This document shows positions 12,299 to 23,922 of a DNA stretch of 64,000 nucleotides, piece after piece (positions within the stretch are counted from its first letter, which is position 1; each line of letters opens with the position of its first letter). Under the pieces are notes generated by a model. The model had not been told where the DNA came from. It did no database searches and was given only the letters and a program-made list of their open reading frames with translations. Both the position numbers and the translations under genes were made by a program. Source of the stretch: Pieris napi (taxonomy: Eukaryota; Arthropoda; Insecta; Lepidoptera; Pieridae); the NCBI RefSeq assembly GCF_905475465.1, contig NC_062252.1, positions 7,130,001-7,194,000 of the forward strand, read 5' to 3'.

Positions 12299-12803
12299 TT
12301 AGAGACGGGAATTAAAGTAACCTTATATGACACAATCCAATAAATTTTGGACATCCGGGAGTCATACATAGACAAACTTGTTCTGCGCTTCTATCAGTAA
12401 CTGCCTTTTTAGGCAGTACCTCATCAGCTACAGAAGTTCACACGAAATTGGTTTTAAGGTCGAAGACATCCCGATCCTTTCTTTCATAGCAACTGCAAAT
12501 AAAATAAAAATTTCGAATACGTCTTCACAGTATTTGAAACGTCTATAATGATTAAACATATAATCAATTAAACATTGTATTTGACGATGAAGATTACGAA
12601 CGTTTAATTACAAATTAGACAACTCAGCCGACATCAATGGAACATCAATCAGTCTTAGCATGAAACCTTAATTATTAATCTGCGTACCTAATATCACTTA
12701 CAACCTGTATGTCCGTGATCAATCGAGTAATCGCTGTAATTAATTGCTTTTGACATGCTATTCATGTGGATATAGATCTCGATATCTTACAAATTATCAA
12801 ATA

Positions 12804-14515
12804 TAGTCCTTTTCATGAAAGAAGTCCCCCAGACGCGGCGCTGCAATCGCATAACGTAATGTTGCCATTAATGAGAAAAAATTTTACCTATTTAATTTTT
12901 TAATAATAATAGCAGATGTAATTTATCAAATAATATTATTTTCTGCATACTTCGATGAAACAATATTTCTGTTATGTAAAAAGTATATTTTCATTTACTT
13001 ATATTAGCGATGTTCTACCTACTTACAGGGAAAAGATGAGAAAATAGGGTAAAGAAAAGCAATACAATTTTTTATTCAGAGTTTTATTGCATAATTGTTG
13101 GTTTACAATTTTTTTCGAAGTACACGCCGCTATTATACCTTCGTTTATAATTCTTGTTACAGTTTTCTCTGACACACCTGCAATTGAATTATGAACAATT
13201 AAAAATAATAGTAACTTTAAGTTTATAATGCTTATGTAATATGTATATGTTTTAATTTCAGTTACCTAGTTTCATCACGTTATGTATTTATTCAATTTTG
13301 TCGCAAAAACGAATTTATATCATAAAAGTCCCATCAATACAGCAAAAAATTATTAAATGGCAACTCTAAAAAGTACCCGTTATGGCGCCAACTCTCTTCC
13401 GAACATTGTTTAGTGGTATTAAAACACCTTGTGCGTTTTCCAATTACAGAGCATTTTGCGACTCAGTGCCGCACAATGCCGCATAATGCTGAAGCTTAAT
13501 TGGAACGTGAATTAGTTTTCAAATGCATCAGTAGAGTGCGCTAAGTCAGTGTTGTAAAAAAAATGTTGAATTTGTATGAATTGAGTTAGCAACCTCATTA
13601 ATGTATAAATAATGTGGTAAACAATAATAATTGGTTGAAAACTTTTTACGCTTATTTTAATCATCAAATTATTTCATTAACATTTTTTTTATTGAAATAA
13701 TAGAAAACCTTTAAAGAATATAAGGTTTTAACAAGCTAAATTAACAGTAAAATATTTAGTTTCATGTAAGAAGTTTACATCATTTACGTTTTGAGTAATA
13801 TTTTTTGATGATTTCTAAAAAAATTATATACTTTTTCAAAACCATTGCAATTTTTTCTAAAGTCCTGTAAAATAAATCCTGTAAAATAAATTTGTTTACA
13901 GATCCGAATTTTAAAATAAAATTGTATTCATATTTTAAATGTGGAATATAAAAAAGTAACTATTCATCATCCATACTAATATTTTTTTTTTTTAGCAGTT
14001 TGAAATAACTTTAATTATTTTCAAAATCTACGACGAAACGAAAGCCTTACAAATTTTTCAACAATAAATAATATTTACTAACGAAAATTTCGATAAATGC
14101 CAACTTAAAGAAAAATACTGGTCAATTTTCTGTCACTGTGTTGGTATTGTTTGCGAGAAGCTCGGAAGAGCATTCGTTTTGAGAGTGCTCAATTGTGCGA
14201 AGCGTTGCTGTAGTTGGAACACTCGACGTTGAGCATTATGCCGCAAAATGCGCTCTAGTGCTGTAATTGGAAAACGCACCTTGACTCTTATGTTCCGCTT
14301 CACAGAACTCTTTCATCTTTAATATCATTTCTCGAGCCGAACTTTTTACAACTTTTGGCATTGTAATCAATCTTTAAAATGCACTAAGCTAGTTAAAAAT
14401 TCACAAAAATCTACCACAACAAACGAACTTCATAACATCGACGAATGACAACATTGCCGACCTGTCAAATTTAGTTCCAAAAATCGCCGCGGGACTTCTT
14501 TCATGAAAAGCACTA
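12804..14515. mobile_element. Terminal-inverted-repeat element, interrupted by a second element
   Basis: The left end TAGTCCTTTTCATGAAAGAA and right end TTCTTTCATGAAAAGCACTA are inverted copies (about 30 bases, extending through GTCCC and a GCGGCG-like motif). TA lies on each side. Removing the nested insert at 13431-14279 leaves about 863 bases with no transposase. The superfamily is not clear; TA flanks would fit Tc1/mariner-like activity. Confidence 0.65.
13431..14279. mobile_element. 849-bp TIR element nested in 12804-14515
   Basis: The ends GTGCGTTTTCCAATTACAG and CTGTAATTGGAAAACGCAC are exact inverted copies, with further subterminal similarity (GCATTTTGCG, GCATAATGCT). CTT flanks both sides (13428-13430 and 14280-14282). 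It is AT-rich inside, with no ORF of note. A non-autonomous DNA transposon of unknown superfamily. Confidence 0.75.
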
Positions 14516-14779
14516 TACGAATTGTACATCGTTCGATTATGTCTTATAATCTACAGATAATGTATATTTATTTTTCAATAATAACCTTCAATTGTTTGTT
14601 TAAATTATATATTTGGGTACCTTCTATATCACATTAAACTGACCACTTTTTCGACCGATATGTATTTATGTATTTAATACTTGTAGAAATGTTTAAAAAA
14701 TGTGTTTTTTATTTACACGAGAAACTTAATATAATATAATTATACGAACGAGATACGCGTCGCCATCAGCAATCCCAAT

Positions 14780-15540
14780 TTTAATCTATTAGGCTCATTC
14801 TAATATGTATATTTAATGCCCTTTTGAATTGATTAAACACGCTAATATTACGAATTTTAGAGGGTAATTGATTAAATACTTGCACACCCTCATACTCAAT
14901 AGACTTCTTTAAATAATTTGTGCGCGGTTTCGGCAAGATGAGCAAACTCGCTCGACGAGTATTGAAAGTGGTGGTATTTGATTTGTTTAATTGATAAGCT
15001 ACTATGGAGAGTTATTCAATATTTTTTTTAATTAAGATATAGGTGCTATAACCATATAGTTGATTGATCGTCATAATTTTGGTTTCTTAATAGATTTTAT
15101 TAGTAGGTGTTAAAAAATTGTATCTGTTAACGTAAAATTGTAAAAACCGTTAGATTGTAATCTATCGGTTATCGGTATTCGGTAGATTGTACTACACTAA
15201 CTTAGTTATCATTCAAACTTCTTTGGTCAATTACAGATTAATTTTTCTTCCCAACAATTTCATATAACTACCGAATAATAATACGTTAAATTGCAAGCAG
15301 TATGTTGAGTTGACAATCTTTCGACAGTTTACAATCTGACGAGATAGATTACAATCTAACGGTTTTTACAATTTTACGGTGACATATCTAAATAGTGCTT
15401 TTATTAATTTATTTTGTAGCGTTTGTATCTTAGAAATTTTGTTTTTGCATGCTGTACCCCATATTTTAATAAGATATATGAAATGTGGCTTGACTAACCT
15501 ATTATAAATCAAATAACGTACAGATTGTGGAATGCATTTT
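14780..15540 (-). pseudogene. CR1/Jockey-like LINE reverse transcriptase C-terminus, split by a MITE
   Basis: On the minus strand, 15540-15389 reads LVKPHFIYLIKIWGTACKNK and onward to KALFRY. After the 15125-15384 insertion the frame resumes with TPTNKIY-like sequence, then ETKIMTINQLYGYS and, after one stop, GVQVFNQLPSKIRNISVFNQ near the end. This is the typical thumb and C-terminal region of a CR1/Jockey-type reverse transcriptase. It has an in-frame stop and the insertion, so it is dead. Confidence 0.85.
15125..15384. mobile_element. 260-bp MITE with 4-bp target duplication, copy 1
   Basis: The ends TGTTAACGTAAAATTGTAAA and, inverted, TGTCACCGTAAAATTGTAAA extend to about 40-bp inverted repeats. 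TATC flanks both sides (15121-15124 and 15385-15388). The second copy at 49762-50028 has TATA on both sides. The element interrupts the LINE reverse transcriptase, which gives independent proof of the boundaries. Confidence 0.88.
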
Positions 15541-15887
15541 CATACTGACCAAAATCTGAATAGAAGTCTGTGATAGATATCCTATTATTATATTAAAATT
15601 TGTATAGTAGTTATAATAATGTTCTTCACGCTGATTCGGAGTCGTTGAAAATTCTCTTTTAAGAGGGATTATGTACGCAGGAGATTTTGTCCTGCGACAT
15701 AAGTGCACATTTTACTTCGATGGCACGGGGATCCAACCCAACTGAATTATCACGAGATTCAGTGCTGATAGCATTTCGGGCACGAGTGTAAACCCCAACA
15801 CAAGGCATGCTTATTAGAAAAACAATGTTTTTTATGTCAAAGTCAAGACCTGAAAAGTAAATCTCGTAGGTATATTTATGACATTTA

Positions 15888-16126
15888 GGGTCTGTTTCAC
15901 AATGTATAGATAAAGTACCAAATAGCTATGCAACACATAAATTATTTGGAAGATAAATTGTGCTATTTGACATTCATCGGACTCATAACTTATGATGGAC
16001 TTAATGTGACGAATAGCGCTATCTGACAGTCGTGAAACGTAACAAAAGTGTTTATCCTACTAATAAGTAATAAATAGCTAACTTGGAACTTATGTAGAAC
16101 TTATCCGTACATTGTGAAACAGACCA
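15888..16126. mobile_element. PIF/Harbinger-like MITE, copy 2 (inverted)
   Basis: The end GGGTCTGTTTCACAATG and its complement are flanked by TTA at 15885-15887 and 16127-16129. The internal sequence is the reverse complement of 12059-12298 with moderate divergence. Confidence 0.8.
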
Positions 16127-16384
16127 TTACAGACTTACATTTAAATTACTGTCTTACTAATTGTGTAATAACCATGTCATAATTATAACACGGAGCCTTC
16201 ATTCCATAGTGCAGGCACAGGGGACCCTATTTTATATCACCAGTGCAGTGCGACGCTCGGAAGTGTTTATTTTTCATTTCCGCCCGCCCTGACTGAAGGC
16301 GGGCATGCCCGAGGCATTGGTGTTTTATATAAAAACGTGTATTTTTAACGGATTCTATGTATATGGAAAATATACATATACCTA

Positions 16385-16666
16385 CTAGCAGACCGGCCAA
16401 GCGTTGCTGTGGCTAAGGTTTTTGTTATATTACATAGTAGCAAACTATTCAAGGGAAACGGTAGGAGAACACCAGTCATGGAGACCACCATGCTTTTTTG
16501 GTGGTTATGCCATTAAATTGTAGCTTTTGTGAAACGTTGTTACTTTCAACACAGCGCCATCTGTTAGAATTGTGACTATCAAATAATAAACAAATATTTT
16601 GCAATAAAATAATATTGTGGGTATAAATTGAGATGTAAGCTGACATGTAATTTATATATATTAAGA
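16385..16666 (-). mobile_element. Helitron-like element, family A, copy 2
   Basis: On the minus strand it runs from TCTTAATATATATAAATTAC to GGCCGGTCTGCTAG, with A and T at the junctions. The copy is shorter than the 55717-56089 copy because an internal segment near the 5' end is missing. Confidence 0.7.
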
Positions 16667-17056
16667 TTTAACGCCAGACTGCTCATTATTTCCTAGAGGA
16701 ACTTCAAGTGTCCCGGTATCCGCTCTGTACTCGTACGGTCACTTCCAGTACCAAGAATATAGATAAACATTTTTTTTTAATTCAGGCTCTTTTTGAGAAG
16801 ACAATTTTTGAAGGTTACAAAATTTAAAACTTCTTTACGAAGATTTTATGTTTTCATAACCTCCTTAGAAAGAGTGAGACTTTAAGTAATGGCTAGAACT
16901 GACGTCCCTATGAGTCGATAAGATTTTATTTTGGTCGTAATACCAATTTTGTTACAACGTATAAAATATCTAAAATAGAATATTAAGATTATTGACGTGA
17001 CAACGTCTTATAATTCGATGGAGCCGGCTGTACGCACGAAAAAACATGACTCATGC

Positions 17057-17154
17057 GGCGTTACCTCGCTCTGAGGCGTTACCTGGCTCTGAGGCGTTAC
17101 CTGGCTCTGAGGCGTTCCCTGGCTCTGAGGCGTTACCTCTCTCTGAGGCGTTCC
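17057..17154. repeat. 18-bp minisatellite, about 5.4 units
   Basis: The unit GGCGTTACCTGGCTCTGA repeats five times with small changes, plus a partial sixth. Read on the minus strand in one frame it gives TPQSQV-like repeats within an 81-codon ORF (17008-17253). I see no other coding signal, so I treat it as a satellite and not a gene. Confidence 0.85.
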
Positions 17155-17311
17155 ATTTAAAATTGACATGATTGTATTTATGCGTTTAAATAATTGTAAC
17201 TTAATCAATTTAATTGTGATTTCCATTAAACAATAAAAAAAATCCATTAACAAATAAAATTAAAATTTTCTTTTGAAAAATGCAACCATTCCATCAGTAT
17301 TTTCTTATGGC

Positions 17312-17994
17312 TAGGGATGTGAAAAAAATAATCGATTATTAATTAAAATTAATTAAGCAAAAAACGATTTTTTACGCGATTTTATATTTAAAATAATCGA
17401 TTAATAATCGATTATTTATTATAGGGATATTCGATATACAACGATGTTTACAATGCGATACATTGAATCCGATTCTATGAAGATGTATACTCGATGCATT
17501 GATGTTTTTTTGTAAAACATCGAAAGGATGATAAAACCTGTTAATTTTACAAGAACTCAAGTTTGAATGGAACACTATAATTTAAAAGTAAAATCAATTT
17601 ATTCAGCAGCACAAGACTACATACAATTAAAAAGACAACAAAAATACTGCAATGTGCTACTGAAAAGGCATACACTCAGCATTTATCAAATTTCACGTAC
17701 AATCTATCAAAACGAGACTTAGAGAAAAGTTACGAGAGAGTTAATTTCGATTTTGATTTTTGATTATTCTTAAACGTTAATTTGTGTTCGTAAATTCTAT
17801 TGTTTATTTTTAATTAAAAAAAACCATGAAAAATAAAATATTTAGGGTGTTTATTTTGAAATTAATTCAAAAATTATGAAAAAATCGATTAATTAAAAAA
17901 GTCGATTATTTTTTTAAGAAAAATCGATCATTTATTAATCGATTATTTTTTTAGCATGAAAAATCGATTTTTCATGCAGAATGTCACATCCCTA
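17312..17994. mobile_element. hAT-like non-autonomous element
   Basis: The ends TAGGGATGTGA and TCACATCCCTA are inverted repeats of hAT type. The flanking octamers CTTATGGC (17304-17311) and CTTATGAC (17995-18002) form an 8-bp target duplication with one mismatch. Near both ends are many ATCGATTA/TAATCGAT motifs that can fold back. No transposase remains. Confidence 0.75.
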
Positions 17995-18082
17995 CTTATG
18001 ACGTTGTCACGTTCAACTATCGTCAGTAAACCGACTTTACAGACAACCGATTTTTTTCCCTGTATCGTTACAATGTCTTTAA

Positions 18083-19381
18083 CCCTAGAAAGATAACGTT
18101 ATTTTTTTGTACTGAAAAGATAAGCATGCGCCTGAGAGGCGCACTATTTTAATAGCAGATTTTTTTAATGAATGTCAATTATTTTTATTTCATTCACTAC
18201 TGTAAATTGTTGAATTATTAATAAGTAAATAAAATACATAAGTACTATCATAAATTTTTATTGAAAATATGAAAATTTGTAGGTATTTATAAACCCTTAA
18301 CAAAAATTAGAAGTCTTCTGTACTTAGGTAGAAATTTTTAAAAATAGGTAATTTTTATAGTGTTTTTTCTTATTAATTAATTAATTATTATATAATCAGT
18401 CACAATTTAAAAAAAATACTGGAAAAATCAACGGCTAAAGACAATTGTTGCAACCATCTTTTTTATGTTCTCCGCACACTGTCTTTTTACATATTGTGCA
18501 ACTCATCTTGGACATTCTCTTCTTTTTTTTGTATATAAGCTACAGTACCGTCGAATTCTAGCTAGAGGTTCCTCATCAGCTTCTTCAGACATCTCTCGGT
18601 TAGTTTGTGGGAGGATATTCTCAATACTTTCTCTTGCATAATCTCGTCAGTTGTAAATATCTCAAAGCATGTAAGTGGTTCAAAAATATTTCGAGACATG
18701 CGACTAGGCCCTCTATTGGAATGAACTATATTGATCGCAGACGTTCTTCTGTTATTTTGTCCTTAAGCAGTAGCCCAAACATGCCTATTCTTGCCCCTGA
18801 TCACATCATTAGGCGGCGTTGGTCATGTCCAGTATTTTCAGAGACATTCTGCGATGAAGGATCATTCGAATGTTCATAAATCATAGCTTCATCTACGTAC
18901 TCATCATCAGTATCGCTTTGCACATTGTCTTCACTTACATGGTCCTCGATCTCACTGTCACTGCCGACATCTGCGCCTTCATCTTCTTCATTCAATAAAG
19001 AAACAATTTCTCTTTCATCCAACACTCTTCTGCTCGCCATGATGCTAAAACGCTCCTAAAAACAATTAATTACAATAAGTATTCACCAATAAAAAAAACC
19101 TACCTTTAAACTTACCGTACATTGGTAAAAAATTATAAAAACAAAATCACTATGAAAGTGGCGAAAGTTACACAAAAGATAAACATGCGCCTCCCGAGCG
19201 CAACGCATCGCTCTAACAGCAAAACTGTGGTACTTACCGAACAGAAGCAGTAGTCTCTCGGAAGTGATGACCAAGGATTGAATTGGCCCGGAAACACAAA
19301 CTTGTATGCGCGTCGGTAACAAAATGGCAGCGAAATATATATTTCGCGGGCGCCTCTGAGGCGCACGTTATCTTTCTAGGG
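18083..19381 (-). mobile_element. piggyBac-like element, internally deleted
   Basis: The termini CCCTAGAAAGATAACG and its exact complement are each bounded by TTAA (18079-18082 and 19382-19385), the piggyBac signature. Subterminal GCGCCTGAGAGGCGC-like motifs occur near both ends. At 1.3 kb it is roughly half the length of autonomous piggyBac elements and carries only the start and end of a transposase. Confidence 0.92.
18435..19040 (-). pseudogene. piggyBac-like transposase remnant
   Basis: It starts at the ATG at 19040 (MASRRVLDE). The acidic N-terminus includes SEIEDHVSEDNVQSDTDDEY, strikingly like Trichoplusia ni piggyBac. After a frame change, near 18799-18640, come RGKNRHVWATA, a stop, then RGPSRMSRNIFEPLTCFEIF, equivalent to the start of the DDE region. 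The catalytic core is then missing, and sequence jumps to the C-terminus: ARESIENILPQTN, RRYC and, after another frame change, SCTICKKTVCGEHKKDGCN with a TAG at 18435-18437. That last part is the cysteine-rich zinc-binding domain. It is not functional. Confidence 0.9.
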
Positions 19382-19900
19382 TTAATGAGAACGCTATCTT
19401 AATATTTTTTTTATTTTTAATAAAGGTAAATTGAACCTTCCAAAAAATATAACAGTTACCTAATTTTTAGTCTCAATAAGTTACACGATTTTTATAAAAC
19501 ACTTTCCTTAAACCTTCATTAATTTATTTTAATTAATTTACCTAAGCGCTTCGTTTTACGCTTAGATGCTTAACCATTCAATTACTTTAGCTACGACCAA
19601 CTTGTTGGAAGATATTTTTTGGTTTTGAATTATTTCGAAATTGTTTAATTTGTTATATAATATACATGATCTATATAAGATCCGCATTTTACCGTTGGAA
19701 AATAATTTAATATAATTTCTAGGAGCTGTCAAATCATGTTTCTATGTGTCATATTTGATTGTGTTCGAGACGTTTGACTTGAGATATGAATAATGAATTA
19801 GATTATAGGCAGATTCACAGATTAAAAACGGCCCATACACGTGATTGATTTGTTTTTCTAGTTAAGTTGTATTATTTTAGTTTTGAGTAGGTATATATCA

Positions 19901-20183
19901 TCTAATATATAAAATTCTCGTGTCGCGGTGTTTGTGGTTAAACTCCTCCGAAACGGCTCGACCGATTCTCATGAAATTTTGTGTGCATATTGGGTATGTT
20001 TGACAACATCTATTTTTCATCCCCCTAAATGTTAAGGGTAGTCCACCCCTAATTATTTTTTTTCAATTTTTAGATTTTTTTATGATTACATTAAAAAATA
20101 CATACAACCCCTAATTTTCATCCCTCTACTATTTTTATTGTAAATGATATACGTGGCAAAACGACGGTTGCCGGATCAGCTAG
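19901..20183 (+). mobile_element. Helitron-like element, family B, copy 2
   Basis: Starts TCTAATATATAAAATTCTCG after A. Ends with a GGCAA...TTGCC hairpin, GGATCAGCTAG, then T. Confidence 0.75.
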
Positions 20184-21060
20184 TAATGTATGTACCCATA
20201 GTACCTACCCAACAATTTGTAATTACGCATTCATGTAAGAACAATATCAAATAATAAGTAATTCATTCTTTCTTAAGTATGATTGGGCGTGTTCTTAACT
20301 TCTTACTCCCAATTATTGAGTAGAAAATTGTCAGGAAAGCCTTTCTTAGATATAAAAAAGTCACATAGTTCAAAATTATATATTACTCTACACAGACGAA
20401 GTATACCCAAAAAATGAAAAAGTACTTTAATGAAAAAGTATTTCTTCGCAAAGAAATGACTTAGGTATTATCCCTCTAGATAAACTAATATATAAATGTT
20501 TGTACGTATGTATAGTTGTATACATACCTAGATGGCTTTCTATTACAAACAATGCATTTTGTTACTAACGATTCCCGCTTACGAGAGATTTTGCATATAA
20601 ACACAACAATAACAGATTTAGGTAAAGCTATGGTCGGATTGTAACGGTTCGTTTATCTCAATATCTCAGACAGGTGGACTGTACGTGCCCAATCCCACTA
20701 AAATAAACTGTTAGACTGGATATCGACCAATAGATAATAGGTAGATGGATTTTATGTTCAGAATTTCTGTATCAGTAATGTTCGATCACGGATTTTACAT
20801 AGCATCTGAAAGAAGAAATATTGTTGATTTTCGGTACGTACATGGCTTGCGTGATTTTGAAATTAAATGAACTTGTCAAAACGTTTATTATTGTTCATCA
20901 AAAATAATTTGGTACCTACTGATATAAAAATAGTCATAACAAAGACTAGGATAAATTTTATTATATTAAATAATTGCTTAAACATATACATGAGGTATTT
21001 ATTGGCTATGGTTTCGAACGATGCATGTTCATTTTTCGTTTAGTTCCAGATACGCACACG
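20184..21060. other. Intergenic, no feature seen
   Basis: AT-rich sequence; no coding segment or repeat pair recognised. Confidence 0.4.
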
Positions 21061-21064
21061 ATGT

Positions 21065-21680
21065 GCTACTTCAAAGTCAAAAATCATTTATTCATATAGA
21101 TAACACAATGTACATTAAATGCTCCTAATTTTACATTTACTGCCAGTTCTCAAATCAAGGGCGTAGAACGGAAGAGAAGAACTGGCAATAAACTTTCCGC
21201 CACTCTTTTTAATCGCCATTTTTTGTTTTACACAACGTTTGTAAGTAGCTGCAACCATTACACCATGTTCCACATGACATCTTAAGTAATAAATAATAAT
21301 AAAATAAATTAAAAAACAAAGATTTGTCCTCTATCAGCAGGAGGCATGGTGAAAAAGTAGCACTCACTTACATTTTCGTGGGAACAACACGCAACTTATC
21401 CATACGTCTTATGTTTACTTTACAATACATAATAGTCTACGTGGGCACGTTTGAACAATATTTTTTGTACTGAATTAAATTAAATTAGAGGGTTCTAATT
21501 AATAAATAAATGACTAACCTTAACATATAATAACTGTAATATATTATTAAAAGGAGTCCCTTTAGGCAAGGTTCCGAAGATACTGGCAGCATTCACCCTT
21601 TGAATAGCTAGACAATTCTTTGTCCGAGGTAGCTGCCAGCTCTTCGGTCTCCTGTGATGTTGACTAACCTTTCTTTAAAA
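21065..21680 (-). mobile_element. LINE 3' end: reverse transcriptase tail plus 3' UTR
   Basis: On the minus strand, 21650-21550 reads SYLGQRIV and, after a one-base frame change, LAIQRVNAASIFGTLPKG, a CR1/Jockey-type C-terminus. A 3' UTR with GAACTGGCAG- and CAAAGTCAAA-like sequence follows to about 21065. The UTR part is shared with 25976-26215. Confidence 0.65.
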
Positions 21681-21689
21681 AGCCTAGTA

Positions 21690-23576
21690 GCCTATTTTCT
21701 TTACGATTAGATATCGAAGAAAAATAAATAAGATATATGTTAAGCCAAAACTACATAAAATAAAACTCAATATAAAATATCGCATATTTTAATAGTTAAA
21801 CAGCCTTACACTAAAACATTTAGGCTTAGAAAGATGAGAAATGCGAATCTACGTATAACGTACTAAGATTTAGGAAAATATATTGTACTACGTAGACTCC
21901 CATACTACTATCACAGTCCAAAAGCTTAAAATATACTATGATAGTAAGCCCGTACCAAAGACACAACCACTCTAGAAGCTGAATTAGAAACTTATATATT
22001 CCATCTACATATTTCCATATCTGCAAAAAAAATGGGTGACAAACACTAGTGTATTTTTATACACATTGTCTATGTACCTAAGTATAGGTACTACATAAAA
22101 AAATGTATTCATAGAAAAATATATCTATAAATATAATATATTGTTTAAGTTGCATCTTTGGCACTTGGTAATTTCTGACAGGCTATAGTCACCATTTCCA
22201 GGCTAAGATAGTGAATATTAACAAAAGCATATAAAAACTTAAATCATTCATTTCTTTACTTTATTCCTATTTATAAATTCTTCCTTCATTTATAAATAGG
22301 TTTAAACATAGTGAGTTATAATGTTTTTATTAACAAGAAAAACCTATTATAACTTGAAATCATTTATGATATTAAAACTAAAATAAATATTGTTTATTTA
22401 AATTAGTAACAATGCAACTTGATACTAAACTTTTTTAGGAGTTACAAGCTATAAAATATAAAGTAAGATATGGCAAGTCTAAAGCTTGCAGATTAATAGT
22501 TAATAACTATTTCCCATACAATTTTAGTATGGTAATTTTAACATCAAGACCAAATTGTGCAGTCATATCCTAAATATACATACATACACAAAAAGTAATA
22601 TTCGAAGTTTTTTCATAAATGCAATAGTATTAAACCAATTTTTTTATGTTTTAAAAACTAACCTAAATTTATGGAATATTAATATTTTCTTGCTTTCAAA
22701 CACACTAATACAATGACACTTAAAATATAGCCAGTTCAAATTATATACATGGGTTTGCCCAGTATATGGCAATACATAAATAACAAGGAGTATTTCGTAA
22801 GCTATGTATGTGAAATATAAATAATTTATTTGTATACATGGAGTGATAGAAAAATAAATCTTTTGATAATTACAAAGTTGATAATTTACTGACATTGTTT
22901 TATATATTTACAGCCATGATAAGTACTAATTTACTATGAATTTAGCCTACACATCTCATAACAGTTAAAAATAAGAGCCAGTACAAACTGCTTTCTCTCT
23001 CATATGGCATAAGATTTTTGTGTGAATTTGAATTGAATATTGCAAAGTTTTTAACATAATCATACTAAAATTAACTAATAATGGGCTAATACTTGATGAT
23101 CAGCAGTAAAATATTTAACTGTATTGTGCTTATGTAAAGTCATTCTGACATTTGAGTACATCTTTATACAAATTATATCTCTAGAAGATGTCATGAAGAT
23201 ATTGTTTCTTACACAATTTGTTTAGCAATACAAATTGCATTGTTAATACTTGGTAATGTAAAGACCAATTAGTACAATTTCTAAGCCAGGATAATCTTTC
23301 AGAACTTTTATCCTGCAATATTTATAAAGTTGAGACAAATTTCAAATCGCTAATAATAATATAAGATACCCAAAAAATTAACTAAAGCGAATTCTACATG
23401 CTGTAAAATGTAAGTAAATCGAAGTTAATTAATTGTGTGATGGTGCATAACTCAATAATAGATTTTTAATAAATAAGTTTAGTTCTTTGCGTCTATTTTA
23501 AATTTCCTTATAAATCAAAATATGACTCAACCAAACAAAATTCGGGTCAACTTTGTACACAATATCACAATATGTC
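21690..23576. other. Downstream flank and probable 3' UTR of the FAM174-like gene
   Basis: No coding segment recognised. Because the FAM174-like gene ends at 23577 on the minus strand, its 3' UTR must lie in the right part of this stretch. A minus-strand AATAAA occurs near 22824-22829, but I cannot tell whether it is used. Confidence 0.4.
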
Positions 23577-23922
23577 TTATAATATTGACTTACTCCCACT
23601 TCCGGACCAGTTAATCAATTGATCCCCTGATGCATCTTCAATATCTAGAAGCAGATTATTCTTAGATTCATCTTTGGAAGACCGCAGAACAATATCTTCA
23701 TCATTTGTTTGCAAGTTAACATATGAAAGGGATTTCCTCTTCTGTTCCAAGTCAAATATTTCCAAGTCCTCGTCTTCGTCATCATCAGATTCCATGGTGA
23801 GTGGTATCCGGGAGAGCTCAAGATTCTCCCTACGGTCGTCAGAGTGCAATACACCATATCTAAACTGGTTTGAATCGCCGGTACCGTGTGCGTTAGCAGC
23901 ATCAAACTTTTTGTGCTTATTT
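23577..23922 (-). CDS. Fam174: FAM174-like exon 4 (cytoplasmic tail and stop)
   Basis: Acceptor TTTTTTCAG. Begins with the split arginine codon and NKHKKFDAAN, continues through FRYGVL and the acidic region, and ends WSGSGSKSIL then TAA. The ATG at 23945 lies in the intron and is not a start. Confidence 0.87.
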
